64,000 bases of DNA, taken from contig WNKI01000001.1 in the NCBI GenBank assembly GCA_015350385.1, positions 11,099,302-11,163,301 of the forward strand, given 5' to 3'. Positions 37,301 through 46,040 of the stretch are shown in pieces. Positions within the stretch are counted from its first letter, which is position 1; each line of letters begins with the position of its first letter. Both the position numbers and the translations under genes were made by a program. This DNA comes from Aculops lycopersici. Its lineage: Eukaryota; Arthropoda; Arachnida; Trombidiformes; Eriophyidae. The notes under the pieces were generated by a model. It did not search any database. It had not been told where the DNA came from and saw nothing but the letters and a program-made list of their open reading frames with translations.

Positions 37301-39190
37301 TTTGATAAATATGGCGAGCTGAGATTTTCGTTTGTGCGAGACGAGAAAAGTTGCAAGTAATTTGTAAGCCTGCCGGCTGGATTATGTGCCATAGTCACAG
37401 GAAACTAGTGTATTTATAGTAGCAGGGGCGACTATTGCAACCGAGAAACGGAGAACAACAACAGACAGTGCAAGCACAATCCGAATAACCGACCGACCAG
37501 CTAGCTAGGCGTCATAATTGATGAACTTGGCTGAATGTGTGCGAAGACTGTTAAGGCGTCCCCATTGCTATCACTACCACCACTAGACACTAAACACTAA
37601 ACGAAACGAGCTGGCTGCGCCTAGCGACTGTGGCAACCAAATTTTGGCCACCAGTCACTTTGTTGCAACTTATTCGGCGGCGAGAAAGAAATTCGAGGAA
37701 GCGGAGAGTAGGGCGATTATACCGATGGCTTCCAAGTTTTGCCCACTGGCCAGTGGAACTTCGCTAACCGGAAACTCAAAGACAAGGCGCCGTCTAATCG
37801 GCGCGCTATCTGGTTGCCGTCACTTAGTTGGATAGCCAGCCAGCTAAGTGACCAAGCTAGCTAACTGGCTATACGTTTCACTCTCCTGGTGCGTCCACCT
37901 CATTTGCGCGCCAGTCAGTCAAGTGGGCGACTCTCTCTGTCTCTCTTCTCTATGCTATTATCCCTCTGTTGGTCATTAGGCTTAATATAGCAGCAATATC
38001 ATCGTTTTGCTAGTTGCTACTCCCATTGCCACTGGTCTAAACGACTCGAGTGGCAAGCTAACTAAGCTCAGCGGTTAGCGTCTAAATTTGCCACAAAACA
38101 AGGAGTCAATTCAGCTTCCCCTTCTTCAGGTCTGCTGTCCTCCTCAGAGGTACACTGATAGCTGGCACACTGATGGTCTTGCAAATACCGACACGCCCAC
38201 TCGCATGCAACCCACAAAAACCACTCTAACCCGCGCTAATGCTTCTCCCTCACTCCCACTGTTTCTCTCTACCATCAACGAATCCACCAAACTGGTCAAT
38301 CAAATATCAACCCAAACAACAAACTTCATGTTAAAACACTTAGCTGGCGCAACTTCTTCCACTTGAGGAAAGTTTCTTACTTCTGTTTCGCTTCGATAAT
38401 CCACTCGACTCAAGCGTGGAGTTCATGAAGGTGAGTAGTGACGGTATTCAGGTTTAGCTTACATTTTAGGCGCTTAAGTGCTGCATAGGATCTCGTATGC
38501 ACCTAACGCCAAATTGCTCTTCGCTTATGGGTCATAAATTTTGAGGCTTTTCACTTATCTGAAATTTGGCCAAATCGAACCGCTGAGCTATCATCTAAAT
38601 CTGGAAGCATCTAAACTAAATCAAACTTGAACTTTGATCTAATCAAACCAAAAAACAACACGCAGATTTGGACTAATTACGATCGCGACGGAAGCGGATA
38701 CATTGAGGCGGATGAGCTAAAGAGTTTCCTCAACGATTTGCTAAAAGAATCTCGCGGCGTTCCCGTGGGCGAGGACAAGATTATCGAGTACACTGATACC
38801 ATTTTGCAAATTTTCGACTCAAACCGCGATGGCAAGTTGCAATTGAGCGAAATGGCTAGACTGCTACCTGTCAAGGAGAATTTCTTGAATAGAAGCGCCT
38901 TTAAGGGGGCATCGAAGGTGACAAAGGATGACATTGAGCGCGTTTTTGTGCTCTACGATCGGGATCAGAATGGAACCATCGAAAACGAGGAACTCAAGGG
39001 ATTTTTAAAGGATCTTTTGGAGTTGGTTAAGCGCGATTATGATGCGCACGATTTGGCCGAGTTTCAGGATGCCATTTTGAGGGGTTGCGACTTCAATAAG
39101 GATGGAAAAATAAACAAGAAGGAGCTAACCATGGTTCTATTGGCGCTTGCAAGACACGCCAATCAGGAAGTCGAACAGTCAGCCAAATGA
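19696..39190 (+). CDS. Cbp53E: Calbindin-32, six EF-hand calcium-binding protein (five exons)
   Basis: Five exons, 19696-20008, 32597-32682, 32964-33053, 38344-38430 and 38666-39190, join in frame with GT..AG borders to give 366 residues. The first ~75 residues are a low-complexity leader with an N run. The rest follows Drosophila calbindin-32 closely, including LAQLLP, FLLLFRFDNPL, SSVEFMK and GYIEADELK. All six 12-residue EF loops look intact: DKDGNGYIEGRE, DENSDGKIDIRE, DRDGSGYIEADE, DSNRDGKLQLSE, DRDQNGTIENEE and DFNKDGKINKKE. The protein buffers cytosolic calcium, mainly in neurons and some muscles. The fly protein is shorter (about 310), chiefly because of the leader here. Poly(A) signals are at 39305-39310 and 39340-39345. 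It is the only evidently spliced gene in the window, and its first intron is 12.6 kb. Confidence 0.95.
20626..20666. other. Perfect 16-bp hairpin with 9-nt loop
   Basis: ACAATCATCTCAATGC is followed nine bases later by its exact reverse complement. It lies in calbindin intron 1, 0.6 kb after the donor. The stem is too short for a normal miRNA precursor unless imperfect pairing beyond it is counted. Confidence 0.85.
22531..22550. repeat. (CT)n run
   Basis: About nine CT units in calbindin intron 1. Confidence 0.8.
25746..25775. other. 12-bp hairpin with 6-nt loop
   Basis: CGGACTTTCAGC and GCTGGAAGTCCG pair fully apart from one G-U, with the loop GCTACG. It lies in calbindin intron 1. Confidence 0.75.
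26560..27010. repeat. Outlying copy of the 15.7-18.7 kb repeat family
   Basis: TTTCGTATATTTTTTCCGCAAAACAGTTTTC near 26566 (quoted in parts: TTTCGTATAT, CCGCAAAACAG) matches the unit start. TTTCCACTCAAT and GAAAAATACCGTC near 26875-26915 match TTCCACTCAAT and GAAAAAATCGTC near 15757-15795. AGATATAACTTGAACGA near 26969 resembles the AAGTTATxCCCTTCGA block. Confidence 0.55.
27362..27400. repeat. (CT)n run
   Basis: Roughly 18 CT units in calbindin intron 1. Confidence 0.9.
28288..28330. repeat. CCCTCT-type pyrimidine tract
   Basis: Tandem CCCTCT units grade into CTCTCCCTTCC. Confidence 0.75.
28454..28487. repeat. 12-bp tandem repeat, about 2.8 copies
   Basis: The unit GACCGATGGCAA is repeated exactly, and the third copy stops after ten bases. 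Confidence 0.9.
29093..29153. repeat. 18-bp tandem repeat, about 3.4 copies
   Basis: The unit GAGCTTTGTACAACCGTC is repeated. The first copy differs by one base and the last is cut after GAGCTTT. Confidence 0.95.
31266..31343. repeat. (CAACAG)n hexanucleotide tract
   Basis: About twelve tandem CAACAG units with CAG interruptions at the ends, preceded by GGA units. It is intronic here, so its polyglutamine- or polyleucine-like translations are not genes. Confidence 0.95.
32597..32682 (+). CDS. Cbp53E: Calbindin-32 exon 2
   Basis: Completes EF loop 1 (GNGYIEGRELD) and continues HFLREFVASVSAYDLSAD to a GTAAGT donor. The 86 bp restore phase 0. Confidence 0.92.
32683..32963 (+). other. Calbindin-32 intron 2 (281 bp)
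   Basis: GTAAGT donor, ATAG acceptor. Nothing else is seen. Confidence 0.85.
32964..33053 (+). CDS. Cbp53E: Calbindin-32 exon 3
   Basis: Thirty codons holding EF-hand 2 (FLEAYDENSDGKIDIRE), with phase 0 at both ends and a GTAAGT donor. Confidence 0.92.
33054..38343 (+). other. Calbindin-32 intron 3 (5.3 kb)
   Basis: GTAAGT donor and CTTAG acceptor. No nested gene was recognised. It includes a GATTCG/TCGAC low-complexity stretch near 34035-34115 and many CTAG/CTGG clusters. Frames such as 36450-37019 (+) lack any family signature. Confidence 0.8.
38344..38430 (+). CDS. Cbp53E: Calbindin-32 exon 4
   Basis: Twenty-nine codons: LAQLLPLEESFLLLFRFDN then PLDSSVEFMK, the linker between EF-hands 2 and 3, ending at a GTGAGT donor. 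It is too short to stand out as an open frame and was placed by homology and splice sites. Confidence 0.92.
38666..39190 (+). CDS. Cbp53E: Calbindin-32 exon 5
   Basis: Begins after CGCAG with IWTNYDRDGSGYIEADELK and encodes EF-hands 3-6 through the TGA at 39188-39190. The open frame upstream of the acceptor is intronic. Confidence 0.95.
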   Translation: MWTNYDRDGSGYIEADELKSFLNDLLKESRGVPVGEDKIIEYTDTILQIFDSNRDGKLQLSEMARLLPVKENFLNRSAFKGASKVTKDDIERVFVLYDRDQNGTIENEELKGFLKDLLELVKRDYDAHDLAEFQDAILRGCDFNKDGKINKKELTMVLLALARHANQEVEQSAK

Positions 39191-39875
39191 ACAGCGCAGG
39201 CTAAGTCACCAATTAATTTGTCTATCAATCTTCGTGTCAAAATATCACAGTGTATGATATCTTCTCCAGTAAGCAAAGAAGAGACCAAAAATCCGATTCA
39301 CAATAATAAAATAAGGAATGAATCCAGCATGACAAGCATAATAAATACGAGACAATAAACTGTTAAAAATTACGTGTCTATCACTCACTCATTTGCTTAC
39401 TAGCACTGTCAAGGAAATCCCACCTGTTTATGAGTGTCAATATTGATGTAATACTATCTAATCCAGTCTATCTAACAAGTTCCCTGTTTGAACTCTCGAT
39501 TCACGCTTTACAAATTGTCAGTTTTTTGTCGAGTCATCGTAAATCAAATGAATAGACAAAGAGGTTCGACGGGTCTCCCGCAGAAAGTGGTTGTCATTTT
39601 TGTTTTCCTTTTTAACCTGAAAATTTTATTGCTCTCCCTGTAACCCAAAATCCCGGCGACGCGTCTAAATCGTGCCACGGATTAGTGGAAGATGACGCCA
39701 CCTGTCCGATGATCGGAAGCCTTGCGTTGCATTGACGCTGACATTGAATTCCAGTCAATCTAACCAACTGATTCATCGTTAACGACGACAACGACACTGT
39801 TGAGATAGAAAACTAATTTGCAAATTGAAAGTCTCTTAACTGAGAGACACTTGAATTGGAATTAATTTGCATGAG
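39191..39875. other. Spacer between calbindin-32 and SLC26 gene
   Basis: Holds the calbindin 3' UTR and poly(A) signals and, to the right, the SLC26 promoter/5' UTR. Nothing else is seen. Confidence 0.5.
39305..39310 (+). terminator. Poly(A) signal, calbindin-32
   Basis: AATAAA 115 bp after the stop; a second one is at 39340-39345. Confidence 0.6.
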
Positions 39876-42800
39876 ATGAGCAATAGCAACGCTCCTGAAA
39901 ACACTACAAGCAAAAGTCACCGAAACAACAATAGCTGCAACAATGATGGCAAGGACCTGGCAACCAAGAAATGGATTGACGACAGTGCAAATGTTACAGC
40001 CATCGCAGCAGCAGCTTCCACCGCCACAAGCGATAATTGTGGCAAAAGCAATGGAAATAAACCGGAACAGGTGGCGGCAAATTACGGTTTATCGGCGCTC
40101 AAGTTGGAAGCGGAAATCAGCGAGGCTGAGCTTATTTTGCGACCATGCGAAGTCTCTAGACGCAACTCGTTGAGTGTACCGAGTCAAAGGCGCCCGCAAT
40201 CGAGTCAGCAAAACTCCTCCTGGAAGCAACTGAATGGAGGTCAGCCAGAGGGTGAGTCGAGTGTTAGTGATACAAGCGATGTGAACTCGGATGACGATGC
40301 CGCATCCATAGTGAGCCGTTTAAGTCAAATTGTCATTGAGCAAGAGGAGCAACTAGCAAGTCCATCGGGCTCGATGGTTGAGAAGACTACGAAATCGGAT
40401 AGGCTCGCGGATTGTCGCTCTGGTGATGCTCGCATGAAGCATGCCAAATCAACAGGCAACTTAAACGCACCTCATGTCGATAAGGTCTGGCAGCTTGGGG
40501 GCAATCAAGTGGCCAAGAATGTTCCGAGTATAAATATTATGCAAGAGTTTGGTAATGACACAAAAGAGCCAATGGTAAAAGAGCGTTCCAAGTCGGTGTA
40601 TGTGAATATTCATTCACAAGCTAAGGAAAGTGATGAAAATGATGATTTACCAACGAGAGTTATGCGCCGGAACGATTCCTCAGGTTTTCTACCTGAGAGA
40701 GGAAATCTTCGCGAGCTTGAAAGTAGTCGCAATCAAAAAGAGCAACAGCACCAAGTGGTCGGTCCCACGAACAGAGTAGCGAGGTCAAATACCATTTCGG
40801 GTGTCGATACACCTTTACTATTTGATGACAGAGGCCAGCTGCTGTTAAACATTCGCCGATCAGCTTGGACTCTGTCTCAATTTGAAAAGGATTTTGGCGA
40901 CAATCAGCAGCAGATACAACAGCCAAGGGAACAGATAGGCCCGACAAGTTATAGCAACTCGGATAGGAGCTCATCGCCTGCTAGTTGTGAGTCTCTGAAC
41001 TCTATGCATTTGAGCTCAAAAACTCCATCACCGGAGCCACTTAAATTGACGGCCACCAACAACAACCTGTTGATACGAGCCTCAAAGAATGTCTTGCAAT
41101 TGAGTGGCCAGGGAAATAATTTAAGATTGTCGCCACCCGTGAATACTATGGACCAACCCAACAACAAGCGGAGATGTAGCGCCGACTTCTCAAAACTTCG
41201 TCGTCCATCACATTGTCACTCAATCACTTCGTTGGCCTCCTCGCTGAAGAGCTCGGGTCGAGGAGGACGAGGGACTTTGAGCTCAGTCTTAGGGCGTGGC
41301 AAGCCTAGAAAACACCGGGATTTTGACAACCAGCAACAAAATTTCGATGATTCGGACTCCACTAGTGGGGATAGATGTTGCCGATGGAATTGCTTCACAA
41401 GGTATGTTCCAATATTAGATTGGTTGCCCAGGTACAAGATGAATTTATTTTGGGGCGACCTAACAGCGGGCCTAGTAGTTGCAGTGCTAAACATTTCTAC
41501 CAGCCTCTCGGCTGCCGTTGTGGCGGAAACAGAACTTAGCACTGCATTTAGATCCTCAATTATAAGCACATTCATTTTTGCCTGCTTTAGTTCCTCCAAA
41601 CACACCTCTTTTGGTAGCTGGTCAATCATGTCACAGCTTCTGGTAATCGGTGTTCGTCAAGCTCTATCGGATGAGCTCATATTAAACCGCATTAATTTGG
41701 GTCCAGCTGCCTCATGGGAACCGGAAGAGTATGAGCGATGGCATTTAAACATCATTATTATGTATACATTTCTCATTGGATTAATCCAGTTGCTTTGTGG
41801 GTTTTTAAACCTCGGCAATCTATTGGCAAGCTTCATACCGGAAGCTCTGTGTTCCTCAATGATTGCAGCCACTGCCTTCACCATGGCCATTGGACAGTTG
41901 GCAAACATGTGTGGAACTAGCAACAAAATCTTGTGGGCCATCGAGAGGAACACTACCGAGTTGTGGGCCGATTTAAAGAATCCACCTGTTGACATTACAG
42001 ACATTTTCTCTGATTTATTCCGGTGGGTTAAGCAGANNNNNNNNNNNNNNNNNNNNNNNNNNNNNNNNNNNNNNNNNNNNNNNNNNNNNNNNNNNNNNNN
42101 NNNNNNNNNNNNNCCTCGAAGAAGAGTACAAAACAACTACCTCTGGCCCAATTCACATTGAATTCATCATGCCAAATCTTCCCGATTTGCGCTTATTAAG
42201 GGAGCTTTGGTCGGATTCCGTTGCGACTGCTCTCATTAGTTATACTATGGTTTATATCATGTCTAAAACCTATGCAAATAAGTTCAACTACGAGATTGAT
42301 TGCAACCAGGAGCTTTTAGCTTGTGGCGCAGGTAACCTAATTGGCGGAATGTTTGATGCCCTTCCGGCCACAGCCTCTTTCTCCCGGACAGCAGGTCAGG
42401 TGGAGGCAGGTGGTAACACACAAATGGCCTCCATAATCAATTGTGTCATTTTAGTAATCCTCGCTCAGCTTTTTGGTCGTTATGTTGCATTCCTTCCGGT
42501 TTGTGTTATGTCAGCGACACTATTCTTTGGCTTTGTTAGAATGATGGGTCGAACCAGCGAGGCTGTGCACTATTGGCGCATTTGCAAGGTTGACTTTGCC
42601 ATTTGGGTGGTGACATTTGTGGCCATATTAACAACAGACATGGTCAACGGTTTTATTTGCGGCTTTATATTCTCGATTCTGACCATGTTGTATAGAGCGC
42701 AAAATCGTCGCTGCTACCTGTTGGGCACAATTGGAACTTCGGATGTCTACGTACCCTTAGCTAGGTACCCTATAGCTCAAGAGATTGATGGAATTAAGAT

Positions 42801-43224
42801 CTTTCAATTCTGTGGTCCTATACACTATGTTTGTGCCGAGTTATTCGAAAGACTTCTCAGGCATAAGACTCGAGTTAATGTGAAGCTTATAATGCAGAGC
42901 CTTGAGGAAACCGAAATGGAGAGATTCCAACCTCAAAGGATGAATTTGCCGACGCACATCATCTTAGACTTCTCAATGATATCCTACGTAGATAGTGCCG
43001 GTATCCACATAATCAAAAAGATAATTGAGGACCACAGAAAGGTAAACATAAGCATTTTCATAGCATCGCTAGCATCGCATGTGGCTGCTGTGGTCAAGAG
43101 TGAACCTAGTTTGTGGGGAGTCTATAAGGAGAGATTCTACGTGACTCTAGCCGACGCGGTTCATTGTGCTATTTTGGACCGTCAAAAGATGGACTTGGTC
43201 AGTGATATTCAGGCGAAGTTATGA
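39876..43224 (+). CDS. SLC26/SulP-family anion transporter with long N-terminal extension (gap inside)
   Basis: Starts at ATG 39876 (MSNSNAPENTT). The first ~500 residues are S/N/Q-rich and disordered, with serine/proline phosphosite-like motifs. The SulP membrane domain begins near residue 505 (PILDWLPRYKMNLFWGDLTAG). The usual PxYGLYSS signature is degenerate (AFRSSIISTF..FSSSKH). Ns at 42037-42113 remove several helices. After the gap come IPDL-like NLPDLRLL, the anion-site segment SFSRTAGQVEAGGNTQ (Ser-Arg retained), LPVCVMSATLF, and a C-terminal STAS domain (LPTHIILDFSMISYVDSAGIH). The frame shifts by one across the gap, so the 77-N length is not real. Family members exchange sulfate, chloride, bicarbonate or oxalate at the plasma membrane; the substrate cannot be told here. 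Poly(A) signal at 43305-43310. Confidence 0.9.
42037..42113. other. Assembly gap (77 N) inside SLC26 gene
   Basis: Reading frames on the two sides differ (phase 0 versus 1). By comparison with other SLC26 proteins roughly 60-80 residues are missing, more than 77 bases could encode. Confidence 0.97.
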
Positions 43225-43304
43225 GTTATGAATCCCACCCATAGGTCTGGCATTGTTATATAACATAAAGAAGCGTTTCCCTTGTGGAGTGAATCCACAT
43301 TGAT

Positions 43305-43310
43305 AATAAA
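43305..43310 (+). terminator. Poly(A) signal, SLC26 gene
   Basis: AATAAA about 80 bp beyond the TGA, within the 253-bp spacer shared with convergent MAD2. Confidence 0.6.
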
Positions 43311-43477
43311 TATACGAGTCCATCACGCTTGATCGTAAAACTTTATATACTGTATGTACATTCGAGAGATAAAAATTGTTTTAGTTTCACTAATTTCCAG
43401 TGGTTTTCTTTGGTTCAACCATCAGACTGCTGGATGGAATTGAGTGTATCAGGTAATTGATCGCTCTTAATATAGCA

Positions 43478-44110
43478 TCAATTATTGCTCAGGTAGCTAA
43501 CAATTGGCTCAACTTTGTGGACATGTGTCGAGAATCCTCTCAGTTGTACGTGTTGCCCATTGTTTATCAATCTGGCATTTGTGTCGCTCCACTCGCTATT
43601 AGGTAGCTCGACATCTTTATCGGTATATAAGAGAATATCAAACGAATGAGATCCCTCTAGGGTTGGCAGGAAGGTAACACTGGCGGTGATTTGGCGTATA
43701 ACTCCTCTGATTCCCTCTTGGATTTCCTTTAAAACTTTCCTATCAATTTGGCCCATATCCTCCTCGCTCATTGTAACATCTCCAGAGGTTCGTTCAAGAT
43801 CAACATCGAATTGCCACCTCTCAACGGGCTCCTTGGTGTCTAATTTTAGGATAACAATAACTATTTTGTGGACATTCTTGGTTTCGAGAAACTTTCTCAT
43901 TTGGTTCAATATGATATCTAGGTACTTTTTCAAAGCTGCATTTGTGGTCATCAATAGAGGAAGTCCGTATTTTTCTCGCTGTATGAAAGAGTCCGATGGG
44001 TAAAGTCCTCTTTGGTATAATATACTATTTATGCCATAGTTGAAGAACTCGATGACAATATCAATACTGCCCTTCAACTGCACCGGCGACTTGTTGGTTC
44101 GATTGGCCAT
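43478..44110 (-). CDS. MAD2L1: Spindle checkpoint protein MAD2 (HORMA domain)
   Basis: A complete intronless gene of 210 codons from the ATG at 44108-44110 (MANRTNKSPVQLKGS). An upstream in-frame GTG adds five residues but is not a likely start. The whole protein is a HORMA domain colinear with human MAD2: GSIDIVIEFFNYGINSILYQ, RGLYPSDSF, YGLPLLMTT, ERWQFDVD, VIRQITASVTFLP, FDILLYTDKD and the C-terminal safety-belt segment LRGFSTHVHKVEPIVSY. MAD2 at unattached kinetochores binds CDC20 and blocks the anaphase-promoting complex. It is convergent with the SLC26 gene and divergent from the URB1-like gene (411 bp between ATGs). Confidence 0.96.
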   Translation of the reverse strand: MANRTNKSPVQLKGSIDIVIEFFNYGINSILYQRGLYPSDSFIQREKYGLPLLMTTNAALKKYLDIILNQMRKFLETKNVHKIVIVILKLDTKEPVERWQFDVDLERTSGDVTMSEEDMGQIDRKVLKEIQEGIRGVIRQITASVTFLPTLEGSHSFDILLYTDKDVELPNSEWSDTNARLINNGQHVQLRGFSTHVHKVEPIVSYLSNN

Positions 44111-44521
44111 AATTGTGACTCGCACTATTTGATCCTTTTCGGCTGAACAACTTTAATTGTCTTAAATAAGCATGAAAAATATATGGAATTGATAATAAGA
44201 TCAAATAGTCCAATAATAACATTTAGATCCTGGATGGTCACTAACCTAAAACTGAAGGAAGCACCAGACTTTGTAACCGGGCTTCAGCGAGAACGTGCCC
44301 GAGTTCAACTTCCCTCTCTTCGCTCATTCCATTTGCATACAGAGATTGAATCGTTCGCGCTCTGTGTGTGGTGTTGACATGGATCACTTTTCTCCAAACA
44401 CACGTGTCTGTGTTTTTCTGCCGGTACGACATGCGCTTCGTCAACCTTACTCTCTATAATTATATAACACATGTATCCAGTTAGCTTAAGGCTTTGATAG
44501 ATTAACTATATTAAAATAACC
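44111..44521. promoter_or_regulatory. Shared divergent promoter region, MAD2 / URB1-like
   Basis: 411 bp separate the two start codons on opposite strands. A TATAATTATATAA element sits at about 44454-44467, 55 bp before the URB1-like ATG. No coding sequence is seen. Confidence 0.5.
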
Positions 44522-45847
44522 ATGGAGTCCGATTACAGGTTCACCATGTCCCCAGAGGATCAGGAGAAATTTATCAATATTTGCAGAACTTCCAAGTACG
44601 GCGAATTACTGCGTACCATCAAGTCGGACTTGGAATCTCAAGATAAGCAAGTGAATTTTAAAGAGCAATCAAGTAGCAAGTTTGTTCTGTCTCGGATAGA
44701 CATCAAAATCATGAAGAAAACCTGCCTAGCCTTTCCAATTGACTTACCTCTGAATGATAGGAACATTTACACAACTCCGAAGAGTCGATCAACTTTACTT
44801 CCACCACCTGAAGAGATATATGATGTGAGGTTTATAATGCCCCTCATATATCACTCAGTGTCGCCGAGTCTATTCGTAGACTGTCGAGATTTTATTGCAA
44901 AGAGATGTCTCGCCTTGACACTGGTCGGATTGGCTAGCGAAGATTTGCAAATGCGAGCTCTGTGTTATAGCATTCTAGAGAGATATTATGAACACCTGTT
45001 AGGCGCTCTTTTGATAGACAAGAAGCTTTGGCTTAACCTACTAGACATTATCAAGAATAGTATTCCAGCACCTAATGCAAGACTAAGATTTGTTTTCACC
45101 ACGTTCATCGCGAGACTCATTGATATTCTGCTACATCCAAGCGATAAAATGTACGAACTAGTGAAGGAGTTTCTGGCTGGCCGACCAACATTGCAAATTG
45201 ATACTATTGAAATCTACGACGACTTACTTCTTTGTTCTGATGTCGATATGTATGACAACAATCTAAGATGGCTAGTAACTCTATTCAGAGATGGTGTGCA
45301 ATCTCAACAGGACCTCAAGGTTTTGATCGATCTCAATGTGATACCTCAATTAATGTGTTTATACAATTCAGAACTAAGATTTGCACGAGCCAACGAGGCG
45401 ATATGTTCTGTATTGATCAATGTTGCAACTGTTAATAAGGGATCTATTATGTTGGTATCAGACTACTCCTTCCTTCCATGGTTGCATCAAGTTATCTTAA
45501 TGCACATCAATCAACCGCTACAAGAGCTAAAAGCCGATGTCAAATCAGAATCTCTCGCTGACATAACCAAGGGTATCGCCTCATTAATTTTTGCCCTAGT
45601 AGACAATCTCTTACGTAATACGGTAAGCGATGAATTGCCTCTTCCTAGACTATTCGAGCTGATCAACGTTTTCATAGAACTGCATGACTTGGTGATCAAA
45701 TCTAAGAACAAATCCATACTAGGATACTATTTAAATTATGTAAAGAAAGTAGCCAAAGCGACGAGGAAAGACAATAGGATCCCGGACCAACTAGCTGGCC
45801 ACCTGTTGGAACTAATAAGGGCCAAAATGCCATATCTGGCATCGTAA
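44522..45847 (+). CDS. URB1: URB1 (NPA1) C-terminal-domain protein, short form
   Basis: 441 codons in one exon. From about residue 98 the sequence follows the C-terminal domain of URB1/nucleolar pre-ribosome-associated protein 1: EEIYDVRFIMPLIYHSVSP, CRDFIAKRCLALTLVGLAS, QMRALCYSILERYYEHL, RLRFVFTTFIARLIDIL, and further on INVATVNKG..LVSDYSFLPWL. URB1 is a very large (about 2000-residue) helical-repeat scaffold of early 60S particles. Everything N-terminal to this domain is absent. An in-frame TAG lies 24-27 bp upstream of the ATG, and ATAACCATGG is a fair start context. A weak acceptor-like TTTGATAG ends at that TAG, so an upstream exon cannot be excluded. Its AATAAA overlaps the stop codon. 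Confidence 0.85.
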   Translation: MESDYRFTMSPEDQEKFINICRTSKYGELLRTIKSDLESQDKQVNFKEQSSSKFVLSRIDIKIMKKTCLAFPIDLPLNDRNIYTTPKSRSTLLPPPEEIYDVRFIMPLIYHSVSPSLFVDCRDFIAKRCLALTLVGLASEDLQMRALCYSILERYYEHLLGALLIDKKLWLNLLDIIKNSIPAPNARLRFVFTTFIARLIDILLHPSDKMYELVKEFLAGRPTLQIDTIEIYDDLLLCSDVDMYDNNLRWLVTLFRDGVQSQQDLKVLIDLNVIPQLMCLYNSELRFARANEAICSVLINVATVNKGSIMLVSDYSFLPWLHQVILMHINQPLQELKADVKSESLADITKGIASLIFALVDNLLRNTVSDELPLPRLFELINVFIELHDLVIKSKNKSILGYYLNYVKKVAKATRKDNRIPDQLAGHLLELIRAKMPYLAS

Positions 45848-45851
45848 TAAA
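45846..45851 (+). terminator. Poly(A) signal overlapping the URB1-like stop codon
   Basis: TAATAAA: the last two bases of the TAA begin the AATAAA. Confidence 0.45.
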
Positions 45852-46028
45852 ATAACTCCTGGTTGTAGATTTGTTTTTCTAGCTAATTTGGGATCGCCGA
45901 GCCCATTCATGAGGTCATTCCATGAATGGCCAATTCCATTCCCCCTTACAGAAGAACAGCCTTGGTGCTGTTGTCGCTGCTTCCGACATAAATAGAGGAC
46001 GAGAAACGAACTAACGCAAATAAGGCGT

Positions 46029-46034
46029 TTTATT
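46029..46034 (-). terminator. Poly(A) signal, syntaxin gene
   Basis: TTTATT on + (AATAAA on -), about seven bases past the syntaxin stop. Confidence 0.5.
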
Positions 46035-46040
46035 ATTCGA

